From Pseudomonas inefficax (lineage in GTDB: Bacteria > Pseudomonadota > Gammaproteobacteria > Pseudomonadales > Pseudomonadaceae): DNA of 64,000 nt. Positions 47,665 to 56,329 of the stretch are shown piece after piece. The notes beneath the pieces were generated by a model. The model ran no database searches, was not told where the DNA came from, and worked only from the letters and a program-made list of their open reading frames with translations. Position numbers and translations under genes: made by a program. Each line of letters opens with the position of its first letter. Positions within the stretch are counted from its first letter, which is position 1. The DNA is taken from contig NZ_OPYN01000224.1 of assembly GCF_900277125.1 (NCBI RefSeq), positions 124,001-188,000 on the forward strand, in the 5' to 3' direction.

Positions 47665-50600
47665 ATGGCGACGACCACCCTTGGGGTCAAACTCGATGAC
47701 CCGACCCGTGAGCGACTCAAGGCAGCTGCGCAGTCGATTGACCGCACCCCGCACTGGTTGATCAAGCAAGCGATCTTCAATTACCTGGAGAAGCTCGAGG
47801 GTGGTGCCACCCTGACCGAACTCAACGGCCATGCCAGCAACCTGGCTGACGACGCCGGAGAGGTCCAGCCCGAACACAGCCACCAGTGCTTCCTCGAGTT
47901 CGCCGAGAGCATCCTGCCGCAGTCGGTACTGCGCTCGGCGATCACCGCCGCCTACCGCCGCCCCGAGCAGGAAGTGGTGCCGATGCTGCTGGAGCAGGCG
48001 CGCCTGAGCGCCCCGCTGGCCGAAGCGACCAACAAGATGGCCGCCGGCATCGCCGAAAAACTGCGTAACCAGAAGAGCGCTGGCGGTCGTGCCGGCATCG
48101 TCCAGGGCCTGCTGCAGGAGTTCTCGCTGTCGTCCCAGGAAGGCGTGGCACTGATGTGCCTGGCCGAAGCCTTGCTGCGCATCCCCGACAAGGGCACTCG
48201 TGACGCGCTGATCCGCGACAAGATCAGCACCGGCAACTGGCAGCCGCACCTGGGCAACAGCCCGTCGCTGTTCGTCAACGCCGCCACCTGGGGCCTGCTG
48301 CTGACCGGCAAGCTGGTGTCCACCCACAACGAATCCGGCCTCACCTCTTCGCTCACCCGCATTATCGGCAAGAGCGGCGAGCCGATGATCCGCAAGGGCG
48401 TCGACATGGCCATGCGCCTTATGGGCGAGCAGTTCGTTACCGGCGAAACCATCGCCGAAGCCCTGGCCAACGCCAGCCGCTTCGAGTCCAAGGGCTTCCG
48501 CTATTCCTACGACATGCTCGGCGAAGCCGCACTGACCGAGCACGACGCACAGAAGTACCTGGCGTCCTACGAGCAGGCCATCCACTCGATTGGCAAGGCC
48601 TCCCATGGCCGTGGCATCTATGAAGGCCCGGGCATCTCGATCAAGCTGTCGGCGCTGCACCCGCGCTACAGCCGCGCCCAGTACGAGCGCGTGATGGAAG
48701 AGCTGTACCCGCGCCTGCTGTCGCTGACCCTGCTGGCCAAGCAGTACGACATCGGCCTGAACATCGACGCCGAAGAAGCCGACCGCCTGGAGCTGTCGCT
48801 CGACCTGCTCGAGCGCCTGTGCTTCGAGCCTTCGCTGGCCGGCTGGAACGGTATCGGCTTCGTCATCCAGGCCTATCAGAAACGCTGCCCGTATGTGATC
48901 GACTATGTCATCGACCTGGCCAAGCGCAGCCGCCACCGCCTGATGATTCGCCTGGTGAAAGGCGCCTACTGGGACAGCGAAATCAAGCGCGCCCAGGTCG
49001 AAGGCCTGGAAGGCTACCCGGTCTACACCCGCAAGGTGTACACCGACGTGTCCTACGTCGCCTGCGCCCGCAAGCTGCTGGCAGTGCCAGAAGCCATCTA
49101 CCCGCAGTTCGCCACCCACAACGCCCACACCCTGTCGGCCATCTACCACATTGCCGGTCAGAACTATTACCCGGGCCAGTACGAGTTCCAGTGCCTGCAC
49201 GGCATGGGCGAGCCGCTTTACGAGCAGGTGGTCGGCAAGATTTCCGAAGGCAAGCTGAACCGCCCGTGCCGCGTCTATGCACCGGTCGGCACCCACGAAA
49301 CATTGCTGGCCTACCTGGTGCGTCGCCTGCTGGAAAACGGCGCCAACACCTCGTTCGTCAACCGCATCGCCGACCACTCGATTTCCATCCAGGAACTGGT
49401 CGCCGACCCGGTCGCCAGCATCGAGCGCATGGGCACCCAGGAAGGCAGCATAGGCCTGCCGCACCCACGTATCCCGCTGCCGCGTGAACTGTATGGCAGC
49501 GAGCGGGCCAACTCGGCCGGCATCGACATGGCCAACGAACACCGCCTGGCATCGCTGTCCTGCGCCATGCTGGCCACCGCCCACAACGACTGGAAAGCCA
49601 CGCCACTGCTGGCCTGCGCCGCCAGCGAGGGTGCAGTCGCACCGGTGCTGAACCCGGCGGACCACCGCGACGTGGTCGGCCATGTTCAGGAAGCCACTGT
49701 CGCCGACGTCGACAATGCCATCCAGTGCGCACTGAATGCAGCACCGATCTGGCAGGCCACCCCGCCGGCCGAGCGTGCCGCCATTCTGGAGCGCACCGCC
49801 GACCTGATGGAGGCCGAAATCCAGCCGCTGATGGGCCTGCTCATCCGCGAGGCCGGCAAGACCTTCGCCAACGCCATCGCCGAAGTGCGTGAAGCCGTGG
49901 ATTTCCTGCGCTATTACGCGGTGCAGGCACGCAACGATTTCAGCAACGACGCCCACCGCCCGCTGGGCCCTGTGGTGTGCATCAGCCCGTGGAACTTCCC
50001 GCTGGCGATCTTCACCGGTCAGGTGGCCGCAGCGCTCGCCGCCGGCAACCCGGTCCTGGCCAAGCCGGCCGAGCAAACCCCGCTGATCGCTGCGCAGGCC
50101 GTGCGCCTGCTGCTGGAAGCCGGCATCCCTGAAGGCGTGCTGCAACTGCTGCCAGGCCGCGGTGAAACCGTCGGTGCCGGCCTGGTGGGTGACGAGCGCG
50201 TCAAAGGCGTGATGTTCACCGGTTCCACCGAAGTGGCCCGCCTGCTGCAGCGCAATGTTGCCGGCCGCCTGGACAACCAGGGCCGCCCGATCCCGCTGAT
50301 CGCCGAAACGGGTGGCCAGAACGCGATGATCGTCGATTCCTCGGCACTGACCGAGCAGGTAGTGATCGATGTGGTGTCCTCGGCCTTCGACAGCGCCGGT
50401 CAGCGTTGCTCGGCACTGCGCGTGCTGTGCCTGCAGGAAGACTCCGCCGACCGCGTGATCGAAATGCTCAAGGGCGCCATGGCCGAAAGCCGCCTGGGCT
50501 GCCCGGACCGCCTGGCCGTGGACATCGGCCCGGTGATCGACGCCGAAGCCAAGGCCGGCATCGAGAAGCACATCCAGGGCATGCGTGAGAAAGGACGCTC

Positions 50601-51618
50601 GGTCTACCAGGTGGCGATTGCCGATGCTGCCGAGATCAAGCGCGGCACCTTCGTCATGCCGACCCTGATCGAGCTGGAAAGCTTCGACGAGCTCAAGCGT
50701 GAAATCTTCGGCCCGGTGCTGCACGTGGTGCGTTACAACCGTCGCAACCTGGACCAGCTGATCGAGCAGATCAACAACTCCGGCTACGGCCTGACCCTCG
50801 GCGTGCACACCCGCATCGACGAAACAATCGCCAAAGTGGTGGAAACCGCCAACGCCGGCAACATGTACGTCAACCGCAACATCGTCGGTGCGGTGGTGGG
50901 TGTTCAGCCGTTCGGTGGTGAAGGCCTGTCCGGCACCGGCCCGAAAGCTGGCGGCCCGCTGTACCTGTACCGCCTGCTGTCGACCCGCCCGGCCGACGCG
51001 ATTGGCCGCCACTTCCAGCAGCAGGACGGCGAAGGCAAGCCTGACCGCGCCCTGCACGAACAGCTGATCAAGCCGCTGCATGGCCTGAAGTCCTGGGCCG
51101 AGAGCAACCAGCTGGCCGACCTGGTCGCGCTGTGCAGCCAGTTCGCCAGCCAGTCGCAGAGCGGCATCGCCCGCCTGTTGCCAGGCCCGACCGGCGAGCG
51201 CAACAGCTACACCATCCTGCCACGCGAGCACGTGCTGTGCCTGGCCGACAACGAAGCCGACCTGCTGGCGCAGTTCGCCGCAGTACTGGCCGTTGGCAGC
51301 TCGGCGGTATGGGCTGACGGCGAGCCAGGCAAGGCCCTGCGTGCCCGCCTGCCGCGAGAGCTGCAGGCCAAGGTCAAGCTGGTGGCAGACTGGAACAAGG
51401 ATGAAGTGGCGTTCGACGCCGTGATCCACCATGGCGACTCGGACCAGCTGCGCGGCGTGTGCCAGCAGGTAGCCAAGCGTGCCGGGGCAATCGTTGGTGT
51501 ACATGGGCTGTCCAGCGGGGATCACCAGATTGCGCTGGAGCGCTTGGTGATCGAACGTGCGGTGAGTGTGAACACTGCTGCTGCGGGTGGTAATGCCAGC
51601 CTGATGACCATTGGCTGA
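47665..51618 (+). CDS. putA: Trifunctional proline dehydrogenase / P5C dehydrogenase / repressor
   Basis: Oxidises proline to glutamate and represses the put genes. The 1317-residue protein begins with a ribbon-helix-helix (TTLGVKLDDPTRERLKAAAQ). The proline dehydrogenase barrel is at about 190-560 (FRYSYDMLGEAALTEHDAQ, LSALHPRYSRAQYERV, DRLELSLDLLERL). The aldehyde dehydrogenase domain is at about 640-1110, with SPWNFPLAIFTGQVAAALA, GETGGQNAMIVDSSAL-like and catalytic Cys in AGQRCSALRV. A C-terminal domain follows. AACGAGGAT precedes the ATG. Divergent from putP. Confidence 0.97.
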   Translation: MATTTLGVKLDDPTRERLKAAAQSIDRTPHWLIKQAIFNYLEKLEGGATLTELNGHASNLADDAGEVQPEHSHQCFLEFAESILPQSVLRSAITAAYRRPEQEVVPMLLEQARLSAPLAEATNKMAAGIAEKLRNQKSAGGRAGIVQGLLQEFSLSSQEGVALMCLAEALLRIPDKGTRDALIRDKISTGNWQPHLGNSPSLFVNAATWGLLLTGKLVSTHNESGLTSSLTRIIGKSGEPMIRKGVDMAMRLMGEQFVTGETIAEALANASRFESKGFRYSYDMLGEAALTEHDAQKYLASYEQAIHSIGKASHGRGIYEGPGISIKLSALHPRYSRAQYERVMEELYPRLLSLTLLAKQYDIGLNIDAEEADRLELSLDLLERLCFEPSLAGWNGIGFVIQAYQKRCPYVIDYVIDLAKRSRHRLMIRLVKGAYWDSEIKRAQVEGLEGYPVYTRKVYTDVSYVACARKLLAVPEAIYPQFATHNAHTLSAIYHIAGQNYYPGQYEFQCLHGMGEPLYEQVVGKISEGKLNRPCRVYAPVGTHETLLAYLVRRLLENGANTSFVNRIADHSISIQELVADPVASIERMGTQEGSIGLPHPRIPLPRELYGSERANSAGIDMANEHRLASLSCAMLATAHNDWKATPLLACAASEGAVAPVLNPADHRDVVGHVQEATVADVDNAIQCALNAAPIWQATPPAERAAILERTADLMEAEIQPLMGLLIREAGKTFANAIAEVREAVDFLRYYAVQARNDFSNDAHRPLGPVVCISPWNFPLAIFTGQVAAALAAGNPVLAKPAEQTPLIAAQAVRLLLEAGIPEGVLQLLPGRGETVGAGLVGDERVKGVMFTGSTEVARLLQRNVAGRLDNQGRPIPLIAETGGQNAMIVDSSALTEQVVIDVVSSAFDSAGQRCSALRVLCLQEDSADRVIEMLKGAMAESRLGCPDRLAVDIGPVIDAEAKAGIEKHIQGMREKGRSVYQVAIADAAEIKRGTFVMPTLIELESFDELKREIFGPVLHVVRYNRRNLDQLIEQINNSGYGLTLGVHTRIDETIAKVVETANAGNMYVNRNIVGAVVGVQPFGGEGLSGTGPKAGGPLYLYRLLSTRPADAIGRHFQQQDGEGKPDRALHEQLIKPLHGLKSWAESNQLADLVALCSQFASQSQSGIARLLPGPTGERNSYTILPREHVLCLADNEADLLAQFAAVLAVGSSAVWADGEPGKALRARLPRELQAKVKLVADWNKDEVAFDAVIHHGDSDQLRGVCQQVAKRAGAIVGVHGLSSGDHQIALERLVIERAVSVNTAAAGGNASLMTIG

Positions 51619-51638
51619 GAAAGCAGTCCGTTCATGAT

Positions 51639-51664
51639 AAGGAGAGCTTCGGCTCTCCTTTTTT
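51639..51664 (+). terminator. Rho-independent terminator after putA
   Basis: Perfect 9-bp stem AAGGAGAGC/GCTCTCCTT with TTCG loop followed by a run of T. It starts 20 bases after the putA stop. Confidence 0.95.
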
Positions 51665-51826
51665 GTTTCCGTAGCTGCCCCTTGGCAAGACGCATATAAC
51701 GCGCACTGCGAGCGCTCGCTCTTCAGCCACTTTCAATTCATCAACCTAGTAAGAATGCCAGTTTTATTGGCACACACGAAGAGAGATCATTTGCCTCGCA
51801 CTCAATCCACTAGCAGCGAGAGAAAA

Positions 51827-52084
51827 ATGAACAAAGAAATTGAAGTTAATGGCATCACGATCTTCGCCAAAGAAGAATATGAAGGTGAAATCTGGACCAA
51901 CCTCTACCAGCCTAACGGACCGCTCCAGAGCTGTGTCGTGCGGGACATGAACGTGATTGACGCTCTTCACACCGCAAAGTCTGCGCTGCAACCCGGCAAG
52001 CCACTGAAGGTTTACGCCACGATCACAACCAGTGGCCATCCAATCCTGCTGGAAAAAGTCAGGATCGGTAATTTCTCGGAATAA
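51827..52084 (+). CDS. Small protein of unknown function, copy A
   Basis: Protein of 85 residues, ATG at 51827; upstream is GCGAGAGAAAA, a weak ribosome site. I do not recognise a family. It looks like a compact beta-rich domain (VNGITIFAKEE, TNLYQPNG, SCVVRDMNVIDALHTAKSAL). About a third of its positions match the next gene: a shared I-x-x-FA, NLY, S-x-VV-x-D, VI-x-ALHTA, and the ending RI-x-N. The GC content, about 48% by eye, is much lower than the neighbours. Probably acquired by transfer. No signal or membrane segment. Confidence 0.75.
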   Translation: MNKEIEVNGITIFAKEEYEGEIWTNLYQPNGPLQSCVVRDMNVIDALHTAKSALQPGKPLKVYATITTSGHPILLEKVRIGNFSE

Positions 52085-52179
52085 CCCCTTCACCCATCCG
52101 AGCTCGAAGTTGTTCGCCAGACTTTGCGCAAAGCCAACTTGATCTATAACAAGTTCAACAATCCAGAAGGAGCACCACC

Positions 52180-52416
52180 ATGGCCGAATTCAACATTGAT
52201 AAAATAAGCCTTTTTGCAGAACAAGGCAAAGTTTCAGCGAATCTTTATGTCGCCTCCGGCGGCTTTCGATCCTACGTCGTCGTGGACAAAACTGTCATCA
52301 AGGCATTACATACGGCTCTCGTAACAATCGCACACAACGATAGTTACCAGATCGTCGCCACTACCGATGAATCAGCTTCGCCATTTGTACTCACCGAGCT
52401 CCGAATCGACAACTAG
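52180..52416 (+). CDS. Small protein of unknown function, copy B
   Basis: Protein of 78 residues, with AGAAGGAG 8 bases before the ATG. It is a paralogue of the preceding gene (FAEQGKVSANLYVASGG, SYVVVDKTVIKALHTALVTI, ELRIDN). Low GC like copy A. A tandem duplication followed by divergence is the simplest reading. It may be co-transcribed with copy A since only 95 bases separate them. I see no signal peptide. Function unknown. Confidence 0.75.
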   Translation: MAEFNIDKISLFAEQGKVSANLYVASGGFRSYVVVDKTVIKALHTALVTIAHNDSYQIVATTDESASPFVLTELRIDN

Positions 52417-52417
52417 C

Positions 52418-52433
52418 ACTAAAAGCTTTTAGT
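52418..52433. terminator. AT-rich perfect palindrome after copy B
   Basis: ACTAAAAGCTTTTAGT is a 16-bp perfect palindrome starting one base after the stop of copy B. As RNA it can fold only a weak hairpin, so it may be a poor terminator or a protein-binding site. Confidence 0.4.
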
Positions 52434-52601
52434 TAACGCTGGACTCAAGACCTACATAAGAAAGGCTTTTATCTCCTTCGCTCCAAAGTAGGCACATGCA
52501 ATATTTGCAGTAACTCACCTTGATGATCATTTCGATCAATCGTCCTTGTCGCCAGTGCTGATAATGTATCAGGCTACCCTTCCGTATCTAGGACTGCCGA
52601 C

Positions 52602-54404
52602 ATGGACGAGACTTTACTCAGCTCTCGCAACCTCGCCTTCGAACTCTACGAAGTCCTCGACGCCGAGGCCCTGATCCAGCGCCCACGCTTCGCCGAGCAC
52701 AGCCGCGAAACCTTCGACGCTGCCCTGACCACCGCGCGCACCATCGCCGAAAAGTTCTTCGCCCCGCACAACCGCAAGGCCGACGAAAACGAGCCGCGCT
52801 ACGTGGACGGCCGCGCCGAGCTGATCCCCGAGGTGAAACCCGCTGTCGAGGCCTTCCTCGAAGCCGGCTTCCTCAACGCCAACCGCGACTTCGAGGTCGG
52901 CGGCATGCAGCTGCCCAGCCTGGTCTCGCAAGCCTGCTTCGCCCACTTCCAGGCCGCCAACGCCGGCACCACGGCCTACCCGTTCCTGACCATGGGCGCG
53001 GCCAACCTGATCGAGAGCTTCGGCAGCGATGAACAGAAACGCCTGTTCCTGCAGCCGATGATCGAAGGCCGCTACTTCGGCACGATGGCCCTGACCGAAC
53101 CTCACGCCGGCTCGTCACTGGCCGATATCCGCACCCGCGCCGAACCTGCCGGTGACGGCAGCTACCGGCTCAAGGGCAACAAGATCTTCATCTCCGGCGG
53201 TGATCACGAGCTGTCGGAAAACATCGTGCACATGGTGCTGGCCAAGCTGCCGGATGCACCGCCCGGCGTGAAGGGCATCTCACTGTTCATCGTGCCCAAG
53301 TACCTGGTCAACGAAGATGGCAGCCGTGGCCCGCGCAACGATGTGCTACTGGCCGGTCTGTTTCACAAGATGGGCTGGCGCGGCACCACCTCGACTGCAC
53401 TTAACTTCGGTGACAATGGCCAGTGCGTCGGCTACCTGGTCGGCCAGCCGCATCGCGGCCTGGCGTGCATGTTCCAGATGATGAACGAGGCACGCATCGG
53501 CGTTGGCATGGGCGCAGTGATGCTCGGCTACGCCGGCTACTTGTATTCGCTGGAGTACGCCCGCCAGCGCCCGCAGGGGCGGTTGGCGGACAACAAAGAT
53601 CCGCAAAGCCCGGCGGTGCCAATCATCGAACACACTGATGTGAAACGCATGCTGCTGACGCAGAAAGCCTACGTCGAAGGCGCCTTCGACCTCGGCCTGT
53701 ACGCAGCGCGGCTGTTCGACGACACCCACACCGGCAGCGACGAAAATGCCCGCAACCAGGCGCAGGAGTTGCTCGACCTGCTGACCCCGATCGTAAAGTC
53801 CTGGCCCTCGACGTTCTGCCTGAAGGCCAACGAACTGGCGATCCAGGTTCTCGGCGGCCATGGCTACACCCGCGAATACCCGGTTGAACAGTATTACCGC
53901 GATAACCGCCTGAACCCGATCCACGAGGGTACCGAGGGCATCCAGTCGCTCGACCTGCTCGGCCGCAAGCTGGTACAGAACAATGGCGCCGGCCTCAAGC
54001 AACTGATCCGCCTGATCGCTGCCACCGGCGAGCGCGCCAGCCACCACCCGAACCTCGACCCACTGCGTCAGCCACTGGAGCAACTGGTCAACCGCCTGCA
54101 AGGTGTAACCCTGACCCTGCTGGGCGACCTGGCCCAGGGCAAAGTCGCCGGCGCCCTGGCCAACTCGGCCCTGTACCTAAAGGCCTTCGGCCACTGCGTG
54201 ATCGGCTGGCGTTGGCTGGAACAGGCGATTCATGCCGAGCTTGGCCTGCTCAAGGGCAACCCCGCCGACCGCGAGTTCTACCTTGGCAAGCTCCAGGCCG
54301 CACGTTACTTCCTGACCTGGGAAGTACCTGGGTGCCACAATGAACTGGCCTTGCTCGAGGCGCGCGACGACACCTGTCTCGCCATGCAAGACGAGTGGTT
54401 CTAG
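52602..54404 (+). CDS. Acyl-CoA dehydrogenase
   Basis: Flavoprotein of 600 residues that introduces a double bond into acyl-CoA. Domain order: N-terminal helical region, middle beta domain (MALTEPHAGSSLADIRTRAE, KIFISGGDHEL), C-terminal FAD domain (LNEARIG-like MNEARIGVGMGAVMLGYAGY; VLGGHGYTREYPVEQYYRDN; IHEGTEGIQSLDLLGRK). The extra C-terminal segment of about 130 residues fits the long ACAD subclass with a C-terminal extension. Which chain length it uses is not visible. The last 100 bases recur in decayed form at 58318. Confidence 0.9.
   Translation: MDETLLSSRNLAFELYEVLDAEALIQRPRFAEHSRETFDAALTTARTIAEKFFAPHNRKADENEPRYVDGRAELIPEVKPAVEAFLEAGFLNANRDFEVGGMQLPSLVSQACFAHFQAANAGTTAYPFLTMGAANLIESFGSDEQKRLFLQPMIEGRYFGTMALTEPHAGSSLADIRTRAEPAGDGSYRLKGNKIFISGGDHELSENIVHMVLAKLPDAPPGVKGISLFIVPKYLVNEDGSRGPRNDVLLAGLFHKMGWRGTTSTALNFGDNGQCVGYLVGQPHRGLACMFQMMNEARIGVGMGAVMLGYAGYLYSLEYARQRPQGRLADNKDPQSPAVPIIEHTDVKRMLLTQKAYVEGAFDLGLYAARLFDDTHTGSDENARNQAQELLDLLTPIVKSWPSTFCLKANELAIQVLGGHGYTREYPVEQYYRDNRLNPIHEGTEGIQSLDLLGRKLVQNNGAGLKQLIRLIAATGERASHHPNLDPLRQPLEQLVNRLQGVTLTLLGDLAQGKVAGALANSALYLKAFGHCVIGWRWLEQAIHAELGLLKGNPADREFYLGKLQAARYFLTWEVPGCHNELALLEARDDTCLAMQDEWF
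54305..54404 (+). repeat. Direct-repeat unit at the acyl-CoA dehydrogenase 3' end
   Basis: The last 100 bases of the acyl-CoA dehydrogenase gene. They match 58318-58416 at about 87 of 100 positions with one single-base gap. The two copies frame the 3.9-kb cassette. The intact reading frame is here. Confidence 0.85.
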
Positions 54405-54421
54405 ACAGCCTTTGAAGTGCA

Positions 54422-55342
54422 TCACTGAGCACACTTGGCGGGTGATGCCGAACTGCGGGGATTGCGAGCAATAGCGATTCCTGCAGCGACTACCGCAATG
54501 CCCAGGTACGTTGTCCAGTGGATCGCGTCGCCGAACATCAACGCAGCCCATAACAACGTCACCGGCGGTTCCAGATAAACCAGCGCCGACACACGCGTCG
54601 CCGTCAGCTTGGTCAGCAACATCCACAGGCTCAAATAAGCGATGAATGTCGAGAATAGCGTCAGCCAGGCGACAGCCACCCAGGCCTGGGTGCTGGCAGG
54701 CACTTCGATCAAGCCCAACGGCAAGCCTGTAGCGGTGAGCAGAACCAGCGTTGCGGTCGACTGCAGGAACAGAGGCGTCAACAAGCCGTCCTTGCTGTGG
54801 TTTGTCTCCATAACCGATTGCCGTCGCTGGTAGAGCGTGGCGATGGACAGGGTAACTGCAGCGATCAGCGGCAGGGCGTACAGCCAGAGCTCAAGCCGGG
54901 CCGTCGACAGGCGGTACTCCCCCAGAATGACCACGCTGACACCCGCAAATCCAAGTACAAGCCCCAGCCACTCCTGACGACCACTGCGCTCTCCGTGCCC
55001 CCTGCTGCTCATCGATGCCGTGATCAATGGCTGCAAGGCGCAAATGATGGCAGCAATCCCCGCCGGCAGGCCGCCCCGAATGGCAACGTAAACGCTTACC
55101 AGGTAGGCAAACTGGGCCAGAAAACCAATCACGGCGTTGTACCTTATCTGCGCCCACGACAGCACACGCAACCGGTGCAGGACAAAGGGCAACAGGCAGA
55201 TGCAGACCAGCAAGAAACGCCAGAACAGCAGGTTTATGGCACCAGCGTCCTCCGTGCCCAGCCGAGCACCAATGAAGCCGGAACTCCAGGACAGGACAAA
55301 GATGACTTGCAGCAGGATCAGATACGGCGTGCTACTCGGCAT
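54422..55342 (-). CDS. EamA-family (DMT superfamily) transporter
   Basis: Membrane protein of 306 residues with ten hydrophobic segments in two EamA halves (first: LLQVIFVLSWSSGFIGARL, FWRFLLVCICLLPFVL; second: LWLYALPLIAAVTLSIATLY, AWLTLFSTFIAYLSLWMLL, LVYLEPPVTLLWAALMFGD). The second-half YLEPPVTLLWA is the usual EamA end motif. Such proteins often export amino acids or metabolites. It starts 2 bases after the oxygenase gene, with AGAGAGG overlapping that stop, so it is the last gene of the cassette. Its product is the likely exporter of the cassette product. Confidence 0.88.
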   Translation of the reverse strand: MPSSTPYLILLQVIFVLSWSSGFIGARLGTEDAGAINLLFWRFLLVCICLLPFVLHRLRVLSWAQIRYNAVIGFLAQFAYLVSVYVAIRGGLPAGIAAIICALQPLITASMSSRGHGERSGRQEWLGLVLGFAGVSVVILGEYRLSTARLELWLYALPLIAAVTLSIATLYQRRQSVMETNHSKDGLLTPLFLQSTATLVLLTATGLPLGLIEVPASTQAWVAVAWLTLFSTFIAYLSLWMLLTKLTATRVSALVYLEPPVTLLWAALMFGDAIHWTTYLGIAVVAAGIAIARNPRSSASPAKCAQ

Positions 55343-55344
55343 GT

Positions 55345-56304
55345 TCACACCTCTCTCTGATACAAATCCTCGAAGGTGATCGGCTCGATGCCCGTGCATG
55401 CAAAGTGCCGAGCAGCCGATCGGTACAGAGCCCAACGCAGGCCCAGCCAATTGGGAATGGTCGCAGGTATGCCGTCGTCAGAGGCCAGGTGCCAGAAACG
55501 GTTGGAGTCGTCACTGAAGTAGGGGCAGTGGAAGGACAGCACCAGAGACATGCGGCGCCCGCTGAGCACTGGCCGCACACCGTGATACAAGCGGCTGCCA
55601 TGGATGAACAGGGCATCGCCAGGCTCATCCAGCCTTGCGGTTTCGAAAGTACGGTAGTCCAGGGCATCGAAGTTATCGACAGTGCCATTGTGGAAAAGGA
55701 ATTCGCCTCCGCTGTAGTCGCAAGGCGCTGACAGCACGATGTTCAGCACGTAATTGGTGCCGTCCGTGTGCCACATGCCCAGTTGTTGCTGCCGCTCGCC
55801 AGGCTTGGGGTAGTAATAGTTGATCTGCGAGCGTGCGTTGAGCATGGGGTACGGCACCAGCGGCACGCCGGCTATGCGCGAAACAGCCAGAAGGAATGCG
55901 CGACTGAACATCATGTCGTGGATGAACGACGACAGTGCCGTAACACCCCGCGTACGCCGGGAGATGATCCAGTCGCTATCCCCTGCCCCTTCCTCCAGGC
56001 GAGCGCAGATCTCCTGCAATACCGCGACACCCTCTGGAGTGAACAACCGATGCACGGTAGCTACGCCGGTGATGGCATCCACCGCGATCTTCGCGTGTGG
56101 GCTCTGGGTATAGCCGAGTTGCCCCAATGTCCGGGTGTCCGTGACAGTCGGCCCTGGTCGCCGAAGCAAATCGTCCCGCCAGGCTATCTGCTCTCCACGG
56201 CATAGCGACGAAGCACGCGGTGTGCGCTTCCACGTTGATTTGAGCGCGAGCTTCAAGCGGCCAACGCCGCGCTCGAACAAGGGTAACGTGTCTGAGTGGT
56301 TCAT
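55345..56304 (-). CDS. 2-oxoglutarate/Fe(II)-dependent oxygenase
   Basis: Protein of 319 residues. The iron ligands of the HxD...H facial triad are His179 and Asp181 in GMWHTDGTNY, and His241 in RLYHGVRPVLSGRRMSLVLSF. The arginine after SG (250 or 251) is placed to bind 2-oxoglutarate. A basic N-terminal third (about 1-90) precedes the jelly-roll core. Lies between the methyltransferase (25 bases upstream) and the transporter in the same minus-strand unit. The substrate is unknown; I infer a small molecule, possibly the methyltransferase product. Confidence 0.85.
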   Translation of the reverse strand: MNHSDTLPLFERGVGRLKLALKSTWKRTPRASSLCRGEQIAWRDDLLRRPGPTVTDTRTLGQLGYTQSPHAKIAVDAITGVATVHRLFTPEGVAVLQEICARLEEGAGDSDWIISRRTRGVTALSSFIHDMMFSRAFLLAVSRIAGVPLVPYPMLNARSQINYYYPKPGERQQQLGMWHTDGTNYVLNIVLSAPCDYSGGEFLFHNGTVDNFDALDYRTFETARLDEPGDALFIHGSRLYHGVRPVLSGRRMSLVLSFHCPYFSDDSNRFWHLASDDGIPATIPNWLGLRWALYRSAARHFACTGIEPITFEDLYQREV

Positions 56305-56329
56305 GATGTGCAGTCCCCGTTGGTCATCA

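Noticed and set aside
47335..51525. 1396-codon open frame on the minus strand opposite putA
   Set aside because: It is antisense to putA and rich in His, Gln, Val and Arg, the typical shadow of a high-GC gene. It has no recognisable domain, and putA is unmistakable.
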